Source: Chitinophaga niabensis
GTDB taxonomy: Bacteria > Bacteroidota > Bacteroidia > Chitinophagales > Chitinophagaceae
Reading direction: 5' to 3'
DNA length: 64,000 bases
Assembly: GCF_900129465.1 (NCBI RefSeq)
Contig: NZ_FSRA01000001.1
Location: 2,916,482 to 2,980,481, forward strand
Under the pieces are notes generated by a model, which was not told the origin of the DNA, did no database searches, and saw nothing but the letters and a program-made list of their open reading frames with translations. Position 1 is the first letter of the stretch, and each line of letters begins with the position of its first letter. The position numbers and the translations under genes are program-made. This document shows, one piece after another, positions 27,532 to 37,400 of this stretch.

Positions 27532-28041
27532 ATGGACAACAAAGATCAGATCCCTTCCCCCTGCGAATGGGCAGGCGGTGTTGAAAAATTTGAACAGCTT
27601 ACAGACATCTTTTACAAAAAAGTGCTGCAAGACCCCATCCTGGAGCCCGTATTCCGCCACATGCCCGCAGAACATTCCAAACATGTTGCGCATTTTATGG
27701 CAGAAGTATTGATGGGCCCTAAAGTATACACCGCAGAATATGGCGACAATGCGCTCAAACACATGGTGGGAAAACACATAGGCCGAAAATTAAAAGAAGA
27801 ACAACGGAAGAGATGGGTAGACCTGCTACTGGAAAGCGCAGATGAGATTGGCTTAGCCAACGACCCGGAATTCCGTTCAACTTTTATTGCACATTTGGAA
27901 TGGGGAACCAGGGTAGCCGTATTAAACTCCCAGCTCGACGAAAATCCCACCACAGAGAATGAACAGATACCGGAATGGGGATGGGGAGAAGTAAAAGGCC
28001 CTTATGAGGTGGTAGGCTCTTTATTTCAAAAGAAGAAATAA
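27532..28041 (+). CDS. Group II truncated haemoglobin
   Basis: The product has 169 residues from ATG 27532; the frame is open upstream but overlaps the previous gene. The 2-over-2 globin core is clear. H82 (in KHIGRKL) aligns with the proximal F8 histidine, and W95 (in QRKRWVDLL) with the G8 tryptophan diagnostic of group II. An ~25-residue acidic/Trp-containing tail (PEWGWGEVKGPYEV) extends beyond the core. Group II proteins bind O2 or NO and may act in redox or nitrosative stress. It lies 47 bp after the SprF-like gene and may be read from the same transcript. The convergent GH30 gene ends 5 bp away. Confidence 0.88.
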   Translation: MDNKDQIPSPCEWAGGVEKFEQLTDIFYKKVLQDPILEPVFRHMPAEHSKHVAHFMAEVLMGPKVYTAEYGDNALKHMVGKHIGRKLKEEQRKRWVDLLLESADEIGLANDPEFRSTFIAHLEWGTRVAVLNSQLDENPTTENEQIPEWGWGEVKGPYEVVGSLFQKKK

Positions 28042-28046
28042 ACGAC

Positions 28047-29534
28047 CTAATACCCTGTAATGATCGTTGTAACACTCGCCGGCGCAATATCAACCGCTCC
28101 GGCCCTTACCTTTTGCTTCTGCAGTTTACTTGCTGAACTGGTTACATACATTTCCAAAACCCGCTTAGGCAGTATCGCTTTCTTCGCAACAGGCTCTGCA
28201 TTGATCAGTACTACTACGATCCGTTTATCTTTTTCCTGTTTAAATGCAGAAACCATACAGTTCGCCGGCATATCAAAACCCGCTTCTATCCTTTTCATAC
28301 CGGGTCTTACAAACCGGCTGTAATTCCCCAATGCCCAAAGCATTTTACTGTCGTAAAAATTACCGTCTTCTTTTCCTTTGTCGATATAAATGAGTCCGTC
28401 TTTATAATTGTAAGGAGAAATGGCCAGCCACCATTGCCAGGCTGCGGCATTAGCCACGGTCAGGTCTGTATGGATGGTACGGGCAACATACAAAGCGGCA
28501 TTTATACCTGTATCTCTTTTCTCTCCGTTTATTTCCCCATTATTATCTCCCAGGATACAATATTCCGATTGCCAGTATTTCAATCCTTTTATTTCTGCCA
28601 TGCGGCGTGCAATGGCCTGCCTTATTTCTATGCCGGATGCTAAGGGAGAAGTAGAGAAGTAACTATGTGCCGCAACTGTTTTGCTGACGTTGGATAAGTT
28701 ACCCGTATAAAAAGGAGAGGCAGGATTAAAGAATGCATTTACCTGGTTGCCTTTCCCCGGTTTATCTTCGTCCGCCAGCAGGTATTTCACATGCCCTGCT
28801 TCAGGGATCAGGATCCGGGTGGATAAACGGTTAGCCAATAGTGATGCGCTCAATGACCTTACCACCCCGGCAACCTGTCCGTTATTATAAGGGTTTCCCT
28901 CCTGCCCGCCATCACTCCAATCCCATTGCGGTTCATTAACAGGGCTCACATAATCCAGCGTAATGCCGGTACGTGATCTTATTCCTTTCACCACACCGGC
29001 AACATATTCACCCAGTGCATCATACTTTTCCTGGTCAATATTACATTGGCCCTGGGAAGCAAATGCTTTCCCATTGTTGGTAAGATGTACGGGCGGGCTG
29101 TTCAGGAATCCCAGGAACTGTTTCACGCCCCGTTCTTTTGCAGCCTGTAATAACCATACCTGGCCGGCTACATCCTGCCAGTTATACTTACCATCCTTAC
29201 TCAGCAGATTGCCTGCGCGCCGCCATTCATCCCTGATACCGCTTTCCCGTCCCTGTTCCCTGCTGCCTGCACCTATGTTGTAACGCCACATGGAAAGGCC
29301 AATGCCTTTGGGGCTGCCGTCAGGGAAATTCCCTGTGCTGAACAACAGGTCTGCGATCGCATTCTTTTTAGCAGCAGGCCAGGTTCCTACAAACTGGCCG
29401 GACCATGCATCGGAAGCCGCGAAATTCTCTATCACCTGGTATTCTTTCGCCGGGTCCAGGATCACTTTGAACTGGCCGGATACGCTGTTACACAACAGCA
29501 TACCGGCCAGGAATAAACTTTTAGTAGCCTTCAT
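28047..29534 (-). CDS. GH30-family glycoside hydrolase
   Basis: The product has 495 residues with a Sec signal peptide. It shows the (beta/alpha)8 barrel of clan GH-A retaining enzymes: acid/base E201 in SPVNEPQWDW and nucleophile E324 in YWQSEYC, followed by the C-terminal beta-sandwich typical of GH30 (IVVVLINAEPVAKKA). The N-terminal DAWSGQFVG and MWRYNIGAG segments match O-glycosyl hydrolases found beside SusCD in Bacteroidota. Substrates of this family include beta-1,6-glucan, beta-1,6-galactan and xylan; I cannot choose among them. It overlaps the upstream susD by 14 bp and is the only enzyme of this locus. Confidence 0.88.
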   Translation of the reverse strand: MKATKSLFLAGMLLCNSVSGQFKVILDPAKEYQVIENFAASDAWSGQFVGTWPAAKKNAIADLLFSTGNFPDGSPKGIGLSMWRYNIGAGSREQGRESGIRDEWRRAGNLLSKDGKYNWQDVAGQVWLLQAAKERGVKQFLGFLNSPPVHLTNNGKAFASQGQCNIDQEKYDALGEYVAGVVKGIRSRTGITLDYVSPVNEPQWDWSDGGQEGNPYNNGQVAGVVRSLSASLLANRLSTRILIPEAGHVKYLLADEDKPGKGNQVNAFFNPASPFYTGNLSNVSKTVAAHSYFSTSPLASGIEIRQAIARRMAEIKGLKYWQSEYCILGDNNGEINGEKRDTGINAALYVARTIHTDLTVANAAAWQWWLAISPYNYKDGLIYIDKGKEDGNFYDSKMLWALGNYSRFVRPGMKRIEAGFDMPANCMVSAFKQEKDKRIVVVLINAEPVAKKAILPKRVLEMYVTSSASKLQKQKVRAGAVDIAPASVTTIITGY

Positions 29535-31185
29535 TTTGGGTTATCTTATTATTAGAAGCCTGTATCTCTGCCCTTGGAATAGGAAGCCAGTAATGCTTCG
29601 TTTGAAAGAGCCTGCCTGTCAATGCAACTTTACGTGTATACGTAAAGGTATTACCATTTTTAACAACATCTATACCGTAAGCAGGTACATTCTCTGTTAC
29701 GTCGGCAATCTTCCAGCGGCGTACATCATAAAAGCGGTGTTCTTCAAAAGCCAGCTCTACCCTTCTTTCATTCCGAATGCGTGCCCGCATCTCTGCCTGT
29801 GAAAGTCCTGCCGGCAAAGGAGGCATGCCCACACCCTGTCTTTGCCTGATGCGGTTCACAGCGTCGTACACTGTTGCATCGGGGCCAACTGCTTCATTCT
29901 GTGCTTCAGCATAGTTGAGCAGTACTTCTGCAAAGCGCATGTAGATCCAGGGTTGGAAACCCGCTACATCCCATGGGTTATTGATCGGGTAAGCATCATT
30001 CTGGAATTTCCGTGTATAGTATCCTGTTTTAGAAGTATTCCAGTTCTCATTACCATCTTTACTATCCCTGCCGCCCGGTGTAAAAGTTTCTACGGCGCGG
30101 CCCCTGTAATTAGCTGTATTGTAAAGGATGGAAGCCGCGAGGCGCGGGTCCCTGTTGGAATAAGGATCTTGCGGATTATAACCGGATGTGGGATCCGTAA
30201 TACTTTTACCCGAGGTCGTTTCATAATCATCCACCAGGTTCTGCAACGGCGTATTACCACCCCATGCGCCATAACCGTTTGGCGCGGATGCTATTTCAAG
30301 CGGGAAGTGAGAAGCATTCTTTGTATAAAGTCTTTCAAAGATGATCTCATTACTTTCCGGTGTGAGGAACAGGTTAGCATAACCGCCGGTATGTAAACTG
30401 TAACGGTTTAAGTCCATCACTGCTTTGGCAGCAGCTGCAGCGGCTGCCCATGTACCTGCGTTATACAATGGGCTTGCTGCATACAATGCCATCCTGGCTT
30501 TCAAAGCCAGCGCGGCACCATTGGTGGCTCTGCCCAGTTTCCAGCTATCGCTGTTGGCAGCAGGCAGGTCTGGTGCGGCAGCACTCAGTTCAGCCAGAAT
30601 ATAATCTACTGTTTGTTTGATGGTGGAACGTGCAAAGAGTGCAGGGTCAGAAAGGTCATCTCCAAGATTGTATACCTTATCTCCCATCAGTATCGCACCA
30701 CCATAATTGGTGAGCAGATCGAAATAACGATAGGCCCTGATGAAACGTAATTCAGCGGCCAGCATTTTTCTATGCCCTTCAGAGAACGGCACCTTACTGA
30801 TATTCGCCAGTGCATAGTTACATTCCCTGATACTACGATAACTCCTTCCCCAAACCGTTCCTGCAATACCGAGGTTTTCCGGTGCCAGTTGCCCTCTCAC
30901 TATCAGCCAGGTATTATCGTCATTATTGTAAATGCATTCATCACTTAATGAACTCCACATGGCCCAGGTGAAACCTCTGCCAAAACCGGGAATATCTTCT
31001 TTATCCTGCAACCTTACGCCGAGATAACGATTGGTAACAAATGCTTCAAACAAAGTAGAGTCCGCCAGCAGGAATTCCTGCGAAACCTTATCTGTTGGCT
31101 TTACTTCCAGGAAATCTTTCTGGCAGGATGCTGCCATTGCCCAGGTGGCAAAGAAGGTGAGTATATATATGACGTTGTTTTTCAT
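29521..31185 (-). CDS. SusD/RagB-like surface glycan-binding lipoprotein
   Basis: The product has 554 residues with a lipoprotein signal (lipobox AASC at about residues 18-21). The SusD tetratricopeptide fold is recognisable (EAFVTNRYLG, SIRECNYALANI, AELRFIRAYRYFDLL) and so is the C-terminal signature (RIRNERRVELAFEEHRFYD, then YWLPIPRAEIQASN). It is translated between SusC (17 bp upstream) and GH30 (overlapping), and acts as the glycan-binding lid of the SusC importer. Confidence 0.93.
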   Translation of the reverse strand: MKNNVIYILTFFATWAMAASCQKDFLEVKPTDKVSQEFLLADSTLFEAFVTNRYLGVRLQDKEDIPGFGRGFTWAMWSSLSDECIYNNDDNTWLIVRGQLAPENLGIAGTVWGRSYRSIRECNYALANISKVPFSEGHRKMLAAELRFIRAYRYFDLLTNYGGAILMGDKVYNLGDDLSDPALFARSTIKQTVDYILAELSAAAPDLPAANSDSWKLGRATNGAALALKARMALYAASPLYNAGTWAAAAAAAKAVMDLNRYSLHTGGYANLFLTPESNEIIFERLYTKNASHFPLEIASAPNGYGAWGGNTPLQNLVDDYETTSGKSITDPTSGYNPQDPYSNRDPRLAASILYNTANYRGRAVETFTPGGRDSKDGNENWNTSKTGYYTRKFQNDAYPINNPWDVAGFQPWIYMRFAEVLLNYAEAQNEAVGPDATVYDAVNRIRQRQGVGMPPLPAGLSQAEMRARIRNERRVELAFEEHRFYDVRRWKIADVTENVPAYGIDVVKNGNTFTYTRKVALTGRLFQTKHYWLPIPRAEIQASNNKITQNEGY

Positions 31186-31202
31186 TGCTGGAATTTTTAA
31201 AA

Positions 31203-34200
31203 TTAGAATCGCACGTTTACACCAATATTCACAATACGCTGTTGCGGGTAGAACTGCCCGCTGTTGCTGTTCCCTTCCGGATCATAATCTTTCACTTTGG
31301 TGAAAGTGACCAGGTTGAATGCATTCACATATAAGCGGAGTGATTGCATCTTTAACATGCCTGCCGGGAAGTTGTACCCCAGTTCAACATTCTTCAACCT
31401 TAAGAAAGAGGCATCGTTCAGCCAAAATGTATTGGGATACAATCCGCCGTTCACGGAAGAAGATGCTCTTGTATCTACTCTTGGATAAGTGCCTTGTATA
31501 TTGGAAGGGCTCCAGCGGTTATCAGCCCAGCTGCTGTAAAAGTTTCCTACAGTTCCTGACTCCGGCAACACGTACTGGCTTACCCTGGACTGACCAGCCC
31601 ATACCATAGACAGATCAAAGTTTTTGTAGTCTGCATAGGCCGTGATGCCGTAAGATATTTCAGGAATATTCCCGTATCTGGAACGTACCTGGTCGTCGGC
31701 TGTGATCTTGCCGTCTTTGTTATAATCTTCATAGATCAGGTCTCCCAATTGTGCGCCGGTCAGGTGTGGATTTTTATCCAGATCTGCCTGCGTGCGGAAG
31801 ATGCCGATGTTGTTATACAGGAGGTAAGTATTCAATGGTTGGCCTGTTTGGCGCTGATAAGGCAGTACACCAGGCGCCTCATCAATGAATACGATATCGC
31901 TCTTTGCATAGGTGATGTTTCCCGAAACTCCATAGTGGAAGCGTCCTTCCCGGCGATCGTAACCAATAGTGGCCTCTACACCATTGTTATCTATCTTTCC
32001 TATATTTTCTGAAGGCACCAGCGGGTCTGCACCAAATGGATTAACAATACCCGAAACAAATGGAATGGAAGCATTCCTTACAGCCAGGATATTAGAACGC
32101 TGCTGCCTGAAGTAAATAAATTCAAAAGAGAAATTATTGAACAAAGTTCCTTCAATACCGATGTCTGTTTTCTTTGCTTCTTCCCAATGTATGGCCAGGT
32201 TGGCCAGTTTGGTAAGATCAATGCCCGGCGTGATATTAGAGCCTGATACAAATACGTTATTGAAAGAATAGTTATCGAAATACTGGAACTGGGCCACATT
32301 ATCATTTCCGAGCACGCCATAGGAAGCACGGAGCTTTAAGTTATTCACGAAAGTAACGTTGCTGAACCAGGGTTCTTTGGAGATCCGCCAGCCAACTGAT
32401 GCTGCCGGGAATGTTCCGTACCTGTTCCCTTCAGGGAAAGTAGAAGAACCATCAATACGCACCTGTACTTCTGCCAGGTACTTTTCATGGTAATCATAGC
32501 CTACTTTACCAATAAAGCTCCTGCGGGTGAAATTGTAACTCTTACCACCGTTATTTCTGTCTGTTGCCGCAGTACCTCCCTGGGATAGTTCAGGCGTAAG
32601 CACTGTAGGGAAGTTTTGACGGGAAGCACCGAATGTATCCCGTTTGAAACTGCTTTGTTCATAACCTGCAAATGCACTAATATTATGATCTCCGAATTTT
32701 TGCTGATAGTTCAGTTTAATATTGGTGGTTACCTGTGCCTGGTTCTGCTGGCTCTCATTCAGTATACCGGCTCCTGAGGAACCGCCCACAACCCTCCTGT
32801 TGTAAGTGTTAGCCGTTTTATCATAACTATACAATACATAAGGGGTACCAAATGCCTTGCTGAAGTTCCATGATTTATCCACGGCAAGGAACCCATCCAC
32901 GGAAAGCCCTTTCACCCAGGGGAGCTGGTAACTGCCTTTCAGGATACCATTAAATACCTGCGTGGGGTTCCTGTTCAGTCCGCCTGCATCTGTAGCCATC
33001 ATCACGGGATTATTCCCTTCAATACCTTCTGATGGCAAACCATTCGGATACCGGGCAGGAACAGTGGAATAAGCCCTGTAAATAGAGCGGAAAATATCTC
33101 CGGCGCCACTCATGGGGAACTTGCGGTTTTCCTCCCGGCCTGAGAGATACAATCCTACTTTAAAGTCTTTGGTGATATCCGCATCGATATTAGAGCGGAA
33201 ACTGTATTGTGTGTATTTGGTAGCGCCGTTCTTGTATAGCCCGTCCTGCGAAAGCATGCCGGCTGAAATATAATAGTGGATGTTTTCAGACCCTCCGGAA
33301 ACGGCAATATTAGCCTGGTTCTGTGTAGTGGTTTTCTTTAGTGTTTCCTTCGCCCAATCTGTATTGGGATAATTGAGTGGGTCTGAACCATCCGCGAATT
33401 TCCGGATCTCGTCTGCACTATAATGTTGGTTCATGCCGCCGGCCGGGTTATTGTAATAGTCTATTTCATTATTTATAGCAGCATAAGTAGCGGCGTTTGC
33501 CATTTTAGGCAGGCGTGTGGGAGAAGAAAATCCCTGGTTGAAACTTGCGGAGATGGAAGGTTTACCTGATTTCCCCCGTTTGGTGGTAACCAATATTACC
33601 CCATTAGCAGCACGGCTTCCATAAATAGCCGCAGAAGCATCCTTTAATATAGACATGCTCTCAATATCATTTGGATTCAGTCTCTCCAATCCTCCGATCT
33701 GACCAGGCACCCCATCTACCACAACAAGCACATCGTTATTGCCGGTAGTGGCCAAACCGCGGATTGTAAAATTAGAGCCATCATAACCCGGCTCTCCGCT
33801 CCGGTTATTGATCACGATGCCGGAAAAACGGCCCGCCAGTGAATTGGATACATTGGCCTGGGGACTTTTAACAATATCCGCTCCTTTTAATACAGAGATG
33901 GAACCTGTGATCGTGGCTTTTTTCTGTGCATTATAACCTACCACCACTATTTCTCCCAGGTCTGCATTCTTCGATTCCAACTGTATTAAGATGCCGCTGC
34001 GTTCTTCAGGGCCAAGTACAATCTCTTTGGTAGCATAGCTCATATGAGTACAAACAAGGGTGACCTGGCCGGTTGCGTTAAGGGAAAACTTTCCTTCCCC
34101 ATCTGAAACAGCAGCCACCCTGGTTCCTTTTACTAAAATGGTAGCGCCTGGTACTGGCCCGTCAATGGACCTGACTGTACCGGAGATCTGCTGCTGCGCA

Positions 34201-34310
34201 AACCCCAGCAGGCTAAAAAGCTGGAAACATCCCAGGAGGAGTAACCTGAGGATAGTTTTGCGGCACGGAGATGCCTCCGCATCATTGTGCAATAGTCGTG
34301 ACTTTTTCAT
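31203..34310 (-). CDS. SusC-like TonB-dependent glycan importer
   Basis: The product has about 1035 residues. The frame opens at a GTG at 34373, but I prefer the ATG at 34310 (MKKSRLLHNDAEAS), which leads into the signal peptide LRLLLLGCFQLFSLLGFAQ; ATG 34319 is also possible. Domains: CarboxypepD_reg-like (about 40-115), TonB-box-like GEIVVVGYNAQKK, plug (about 125-250, VLVVVDGVPGQIGGLERLNP and SRAANGVILVTTKRGKSG) and a barrel ending IVNIGVNVRF. There is no STN domain, which fits control by the HTCS encoded upstream. It forms a PUL with the following susD and GH30 genes. Confidence 0.92.
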   Translation of the reverse strand: MKKSRLLHNDAEASPCRKTILRLLLLGCFQLFSLLGFAQQQISGTVRSIDGPVPGATILVKGTRVAAVSDGEGKFSLNATGQVTLVCTHMSYATKEIVLGPEERSGILIQLESKNADLGEIVVVGYNAQKKATITGSISVLKGADIVKSPQANVSNSLAGRFSGIVINNRSGEPGYDGSNFTIRGLATTGNNDVLVVVDGVPGQIGGLERLNPNDIESMSILKDASAAIYGSRAANGVILVTTKRGKSGKPSISASFNQGFSSPTRLPKMANAATYAAINNEIDYYNNPAGGMNQHYSADEIRKFADGSDPLNYPNTDWAKETLKKTTTQNQANIAVSGGSENIHYYISAGMLSQDGLYKNGATKYTQYSFRSNIDADITKDFKVGLYLSGREENRKFPMSGAGDIFRSIYRAYSTVPARYPNGLPSEGIEGNNPVMMATDAGGLNRNPTQVFNGILKGSYQLPWVKGLSVDGFLAVDKSWNFSKAFGTPYVLYSYDKTANTYNRRVVGGSSGAGILNESQQNQAQVTTNIKLNYQQKFGDHNISAFAGYEQSSFKRDTFGASRQNFPTVLTPELSQGGTAATDRNNGGKSYNFTRRSFIGKVGYDYHEKYLAEVQVRIDGSSTFPEGNRYGTFPAASVGWRISKEPWFSNVTFVNNLKLRASYGVLGNDNVAQFQYFDNYSFNNVFVSGSNITPGIDLTKLANLAIHWEEAKKTDIGIEGTLFNNFSFEFIYFRQQRSNILAVRNASIPFVSGIVNPFGADPLVPSENIGKIDNNGVEATIGYDRREGRFHYGVSGNITYAKSDIVFIDEAPGVLPYQRQTGQPLNTYLLYNNIGIFRTQADLDKNPHLTGAQLGDLIYEDYNKDGKITADDQVRSRYGNIPEISYGITAYADYKNFDLSMVWAGQSRVSQYVLPESGTVGNFYSSWADNRWSPSNIQGTYPRVDTRASSSVNGGLYPNTFWLNDASFLRLKNVELGYNFPAGMLKMQSLRLYVNAFNLVTFTKVKDYDPEGNSNSGQFYPQQRIVNIGVNVRF

Positions 34311-34430
34311 AACAGACATACGTGGTTTAATGTGGTTAAATGTCATTGGTTGATATGAGCGGGTATTGTTCACTTCCCCCTTTCATGGAATTATGCTACA
34401 CAAAGTAGCCTTAACAGCGGGGATGCTATG

Positions 34431-34486
34431 GGGGGTAAATCACTTAAAAGAGGGGGTAAACTAACAGTCCGGGGGATTTTACCCCC
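34431..34486 (-). promoter_or_regulatory. Candidate HTCS operator: GGGGGTAAA repeats upstream of susC
   Basis: On the plus strand GGGGGTAAA occurs at 34431-34439 and 34452-34460, exactly 21 bp apart. A third, inverted copy (TTTACCCCC) lies at 34478-34486 at the end of the HTCS gene. The proximal copy ends about 23 bp upstream (in the direction of susC) of CTACTTTG (34401-34408 complement), a near-match to the -7 box. The arrangement suits the AraC-type output domain of the adjacent HTCS. Confidence 0.6.
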
Positions 34487-37400
34487 TATTTTTCTTCCGT
34501 GCGGATCACGTTAAAATCCCGGTTAAAAGAATGGCGGTATTTTTTAATGTATTCTGATGGAGGCATCCCGAAGAGCTTCACAAACTGCTCTCTGAAATAC
34601 TTGATATCTCCGATGCCTACATGATAGGCAGCCTGGCTGACATTCATGTTTTCGGTGAGCATCAGCACCGCTGCCCTCCTTAACCGGATGGAGCGGATAA
34701 AAGCATTCAGCGACTGGCCGGAGATGGATTTTACTTTCTGGTACAAGCCGGAATGGCTCATGCCCATCAGTTTGGAGAATTGTTTGATGGTAAAATCCTC
34801 TGCTTCCAGGTTAGCTTCTATTACTGTGATGCATTCCTGGAGGAAGTCCTGGTATTCCGCAGGAACTTTTACACTGGTTTTCTTCAGCGTGATATTATCC
34901 AGGAAGTAACGTTGGAGGAGACCCCGGTTTTTCAGGAGGGTATCCAGCCTGGCCAGCAGCAATTCTGTGTCAAAGGGTTTGGTAATATAATCGTCTGCCC
35001 CGCTTTCAATCCCTCTTAGTTTGATATGCGTTTCCGTCATACCTGTGAGCAGGATCACGGGAATATGGCCCGTACTTTCCGTTTCTTTTATTTTACGGCA
35101 CAATTCCACCCCGTCCATTCCCGGCATATTGATATCACTGATAATAAGGTCCGGAATGAGTTGTTGTGCAATACGGAAACCGTCCTCACTGTCCGTAGCT
35201 GTATAAAGCAGGTAACGTTCTGCAAATACCTGTTGAAGGTAGTCTTTGATCAGGGGGTTATCATCTATCAGCAGAATGGCCTTTTTGCCGGTGATGGTCT
35301 CTTCCGCCGTCATGCCTTTCTGCTCATTCACTTTATTTGTTTTCAGCGGTTCTACATCTTCCGTCAGTTCCTCCAGCAGTTCATGCTCCTTTACCTGTTC
35401 CTGCAACAGGTGACCGGCAGGTAAATGAGAAGAACCTTTCAACAGGGTAATGGTGAATACGCTTCCTTCGTCCGGAATGCTTTCGCAGACCACGGTACCC
35501 TTATGGCTTTCCACAAAATGTTTTACCAGGTATAATCCAATACCGAAGCCCATTTTGTGGGATATCTTACGGGAGTCCGCCTGCCGGAACTTCTCAAACA
35601 CCCGGGTAAGGTCAGCCGACTCGATCCCGCAACCATTATCCCGCACTTTGATCATTACCTCGTTGGACAACGCTGTTACTTCCAGGGAAATGCTGCCTCC
35701 CTGTGGCGTGAACTTAAATGCATTGGAAAGAAGATTGAAAACAGCGATCTCTGTTTTCTCCTGGTCCAGGGATAATTCCAGGGGGCTTTCCGGGGCAATG
35801 AACTGGTAATTGATCCCTTTTACCTTTGCCTGCTGTGCAAAGCAGCGGAACACTTCATTGCAAAGTTCAATTACATCCAGCCTGGAGACCTTCAGGAGGT
35901 CCGCTCCGCTGTCTGCTTTTCTGAAAAGCATCAACTGATCTACCAGGTTCAACAGGCGGCGGGCATTCCGGTAAACTACATCCAGCTCCGGATCTTTTCC
36001 ATTGCTGTGTTGTACCATTTCTTTCACCGGGTTAATGATCAGGGTAAGGGGAGTTCTGAATTCATGTGAAACGTTGGTGAAGAAAGACAGCTTCCTTTCA
36101 TTCAGTTCTTTTTCCTTTTCCTTTTCCAGGTGCGCCAGTTTCACTTCATACTGCAAGCGCTGTTTTGCAGCCGTATAACGGATATACAGCCAGATGCAGC
36201 CTGCCGTGAAACTGAAATATAAGAGATAGGCCCACCAGGTACGATACCATGGTGGCAGTACAACAATCTTCAGGGCAGTTACTTCCTTTCCCCACCTGCC
36301 CTGTGCATCGGTAGCCTTGATCCGGAAGTAATAAGTACCTTCTTCCAGCCAGGAATAGTTGGCGGTATGCACACTATTACTGTAATTCCATTGTTTATCC
36401 CAGCCTTCCAGGAAATAGGCATACTTTATCTTATCGGAGGCATCATACTCCAGCGCTACAAAGTTGAAAGAAAGAGAAGACCGGTTATAAGGAATACGGA
36501 TGCCCTGTACATTTTCCAGGACCTTTTCCGTAATAAAAGAACTGCCGGATGTAAGGGGCTTTCCATCTATCCGGATGTCCGTTAAAAGCACCTCTGGCGG
36601 AGAGGCCTGCCCCGTTACACTATCCGGGTAAAAGATATTGAACCCTCTTATGCCGCCAAAAAGGAATTCTCCCGAACGCAGGGCGGCGGCAGCATGAAAA
36701 CTGAACTGGTTACTTTGCAATCCATCCTGTGTAGAAAAGGGTCTGAACTTAAACTCTTTTGTATCCATCCGCACAAGACCTGTAAAAGAGCTAAGCCATA
36801 AATACCCTTGTCCGTCTTCTAAGATCCGCAACACAATATTGCTCTGCATGCCATTGCTCTCATCGAACCGTTTGAACGTGCCTGTTTCCCGGTTAAATAA
36901 AAGCAATCCTCCTCCCTGCGTACCGATCCAGAAATTTCCCTTTTTATCTTCATGGATACAACGGGCAGTATGCCCCAGTTCATATACCTTATGCTGTTTC
37001 GAAACACGGTCTATCTTTATCAATGTGGTGTAGTTTCCACCCCATAGATTGCCGGCGCTGTCTTCTCCCAGGCATTGTATATTCACAATATTCCGGTCGA
37101 AAACTTCAAATGTATTGGTGGTTTTGGAAAAGCGGTATAAAGTGCCGTCGTTTGTAGTGCTTGCCCAGAGGGTCTTTTGTTTATCTTCGTACAGGAGCCA
37201 AACCCTTTTCTCCTGACAGGTGTAATGCTCAAATGATCCCGTTCTTTTATTAAACCGGGAGATCCCGCCCAGCCAGGTAGAGACCCAGATGTTGTTCTCC
37301 GCATCGTTGATAATACTGGTGATGAAATTACTGCCTATCGTGTTCTTATTGGCAGGATCATGTGTATATACGGTATGGGTATTTCGTTTTCGGTCCCAGT

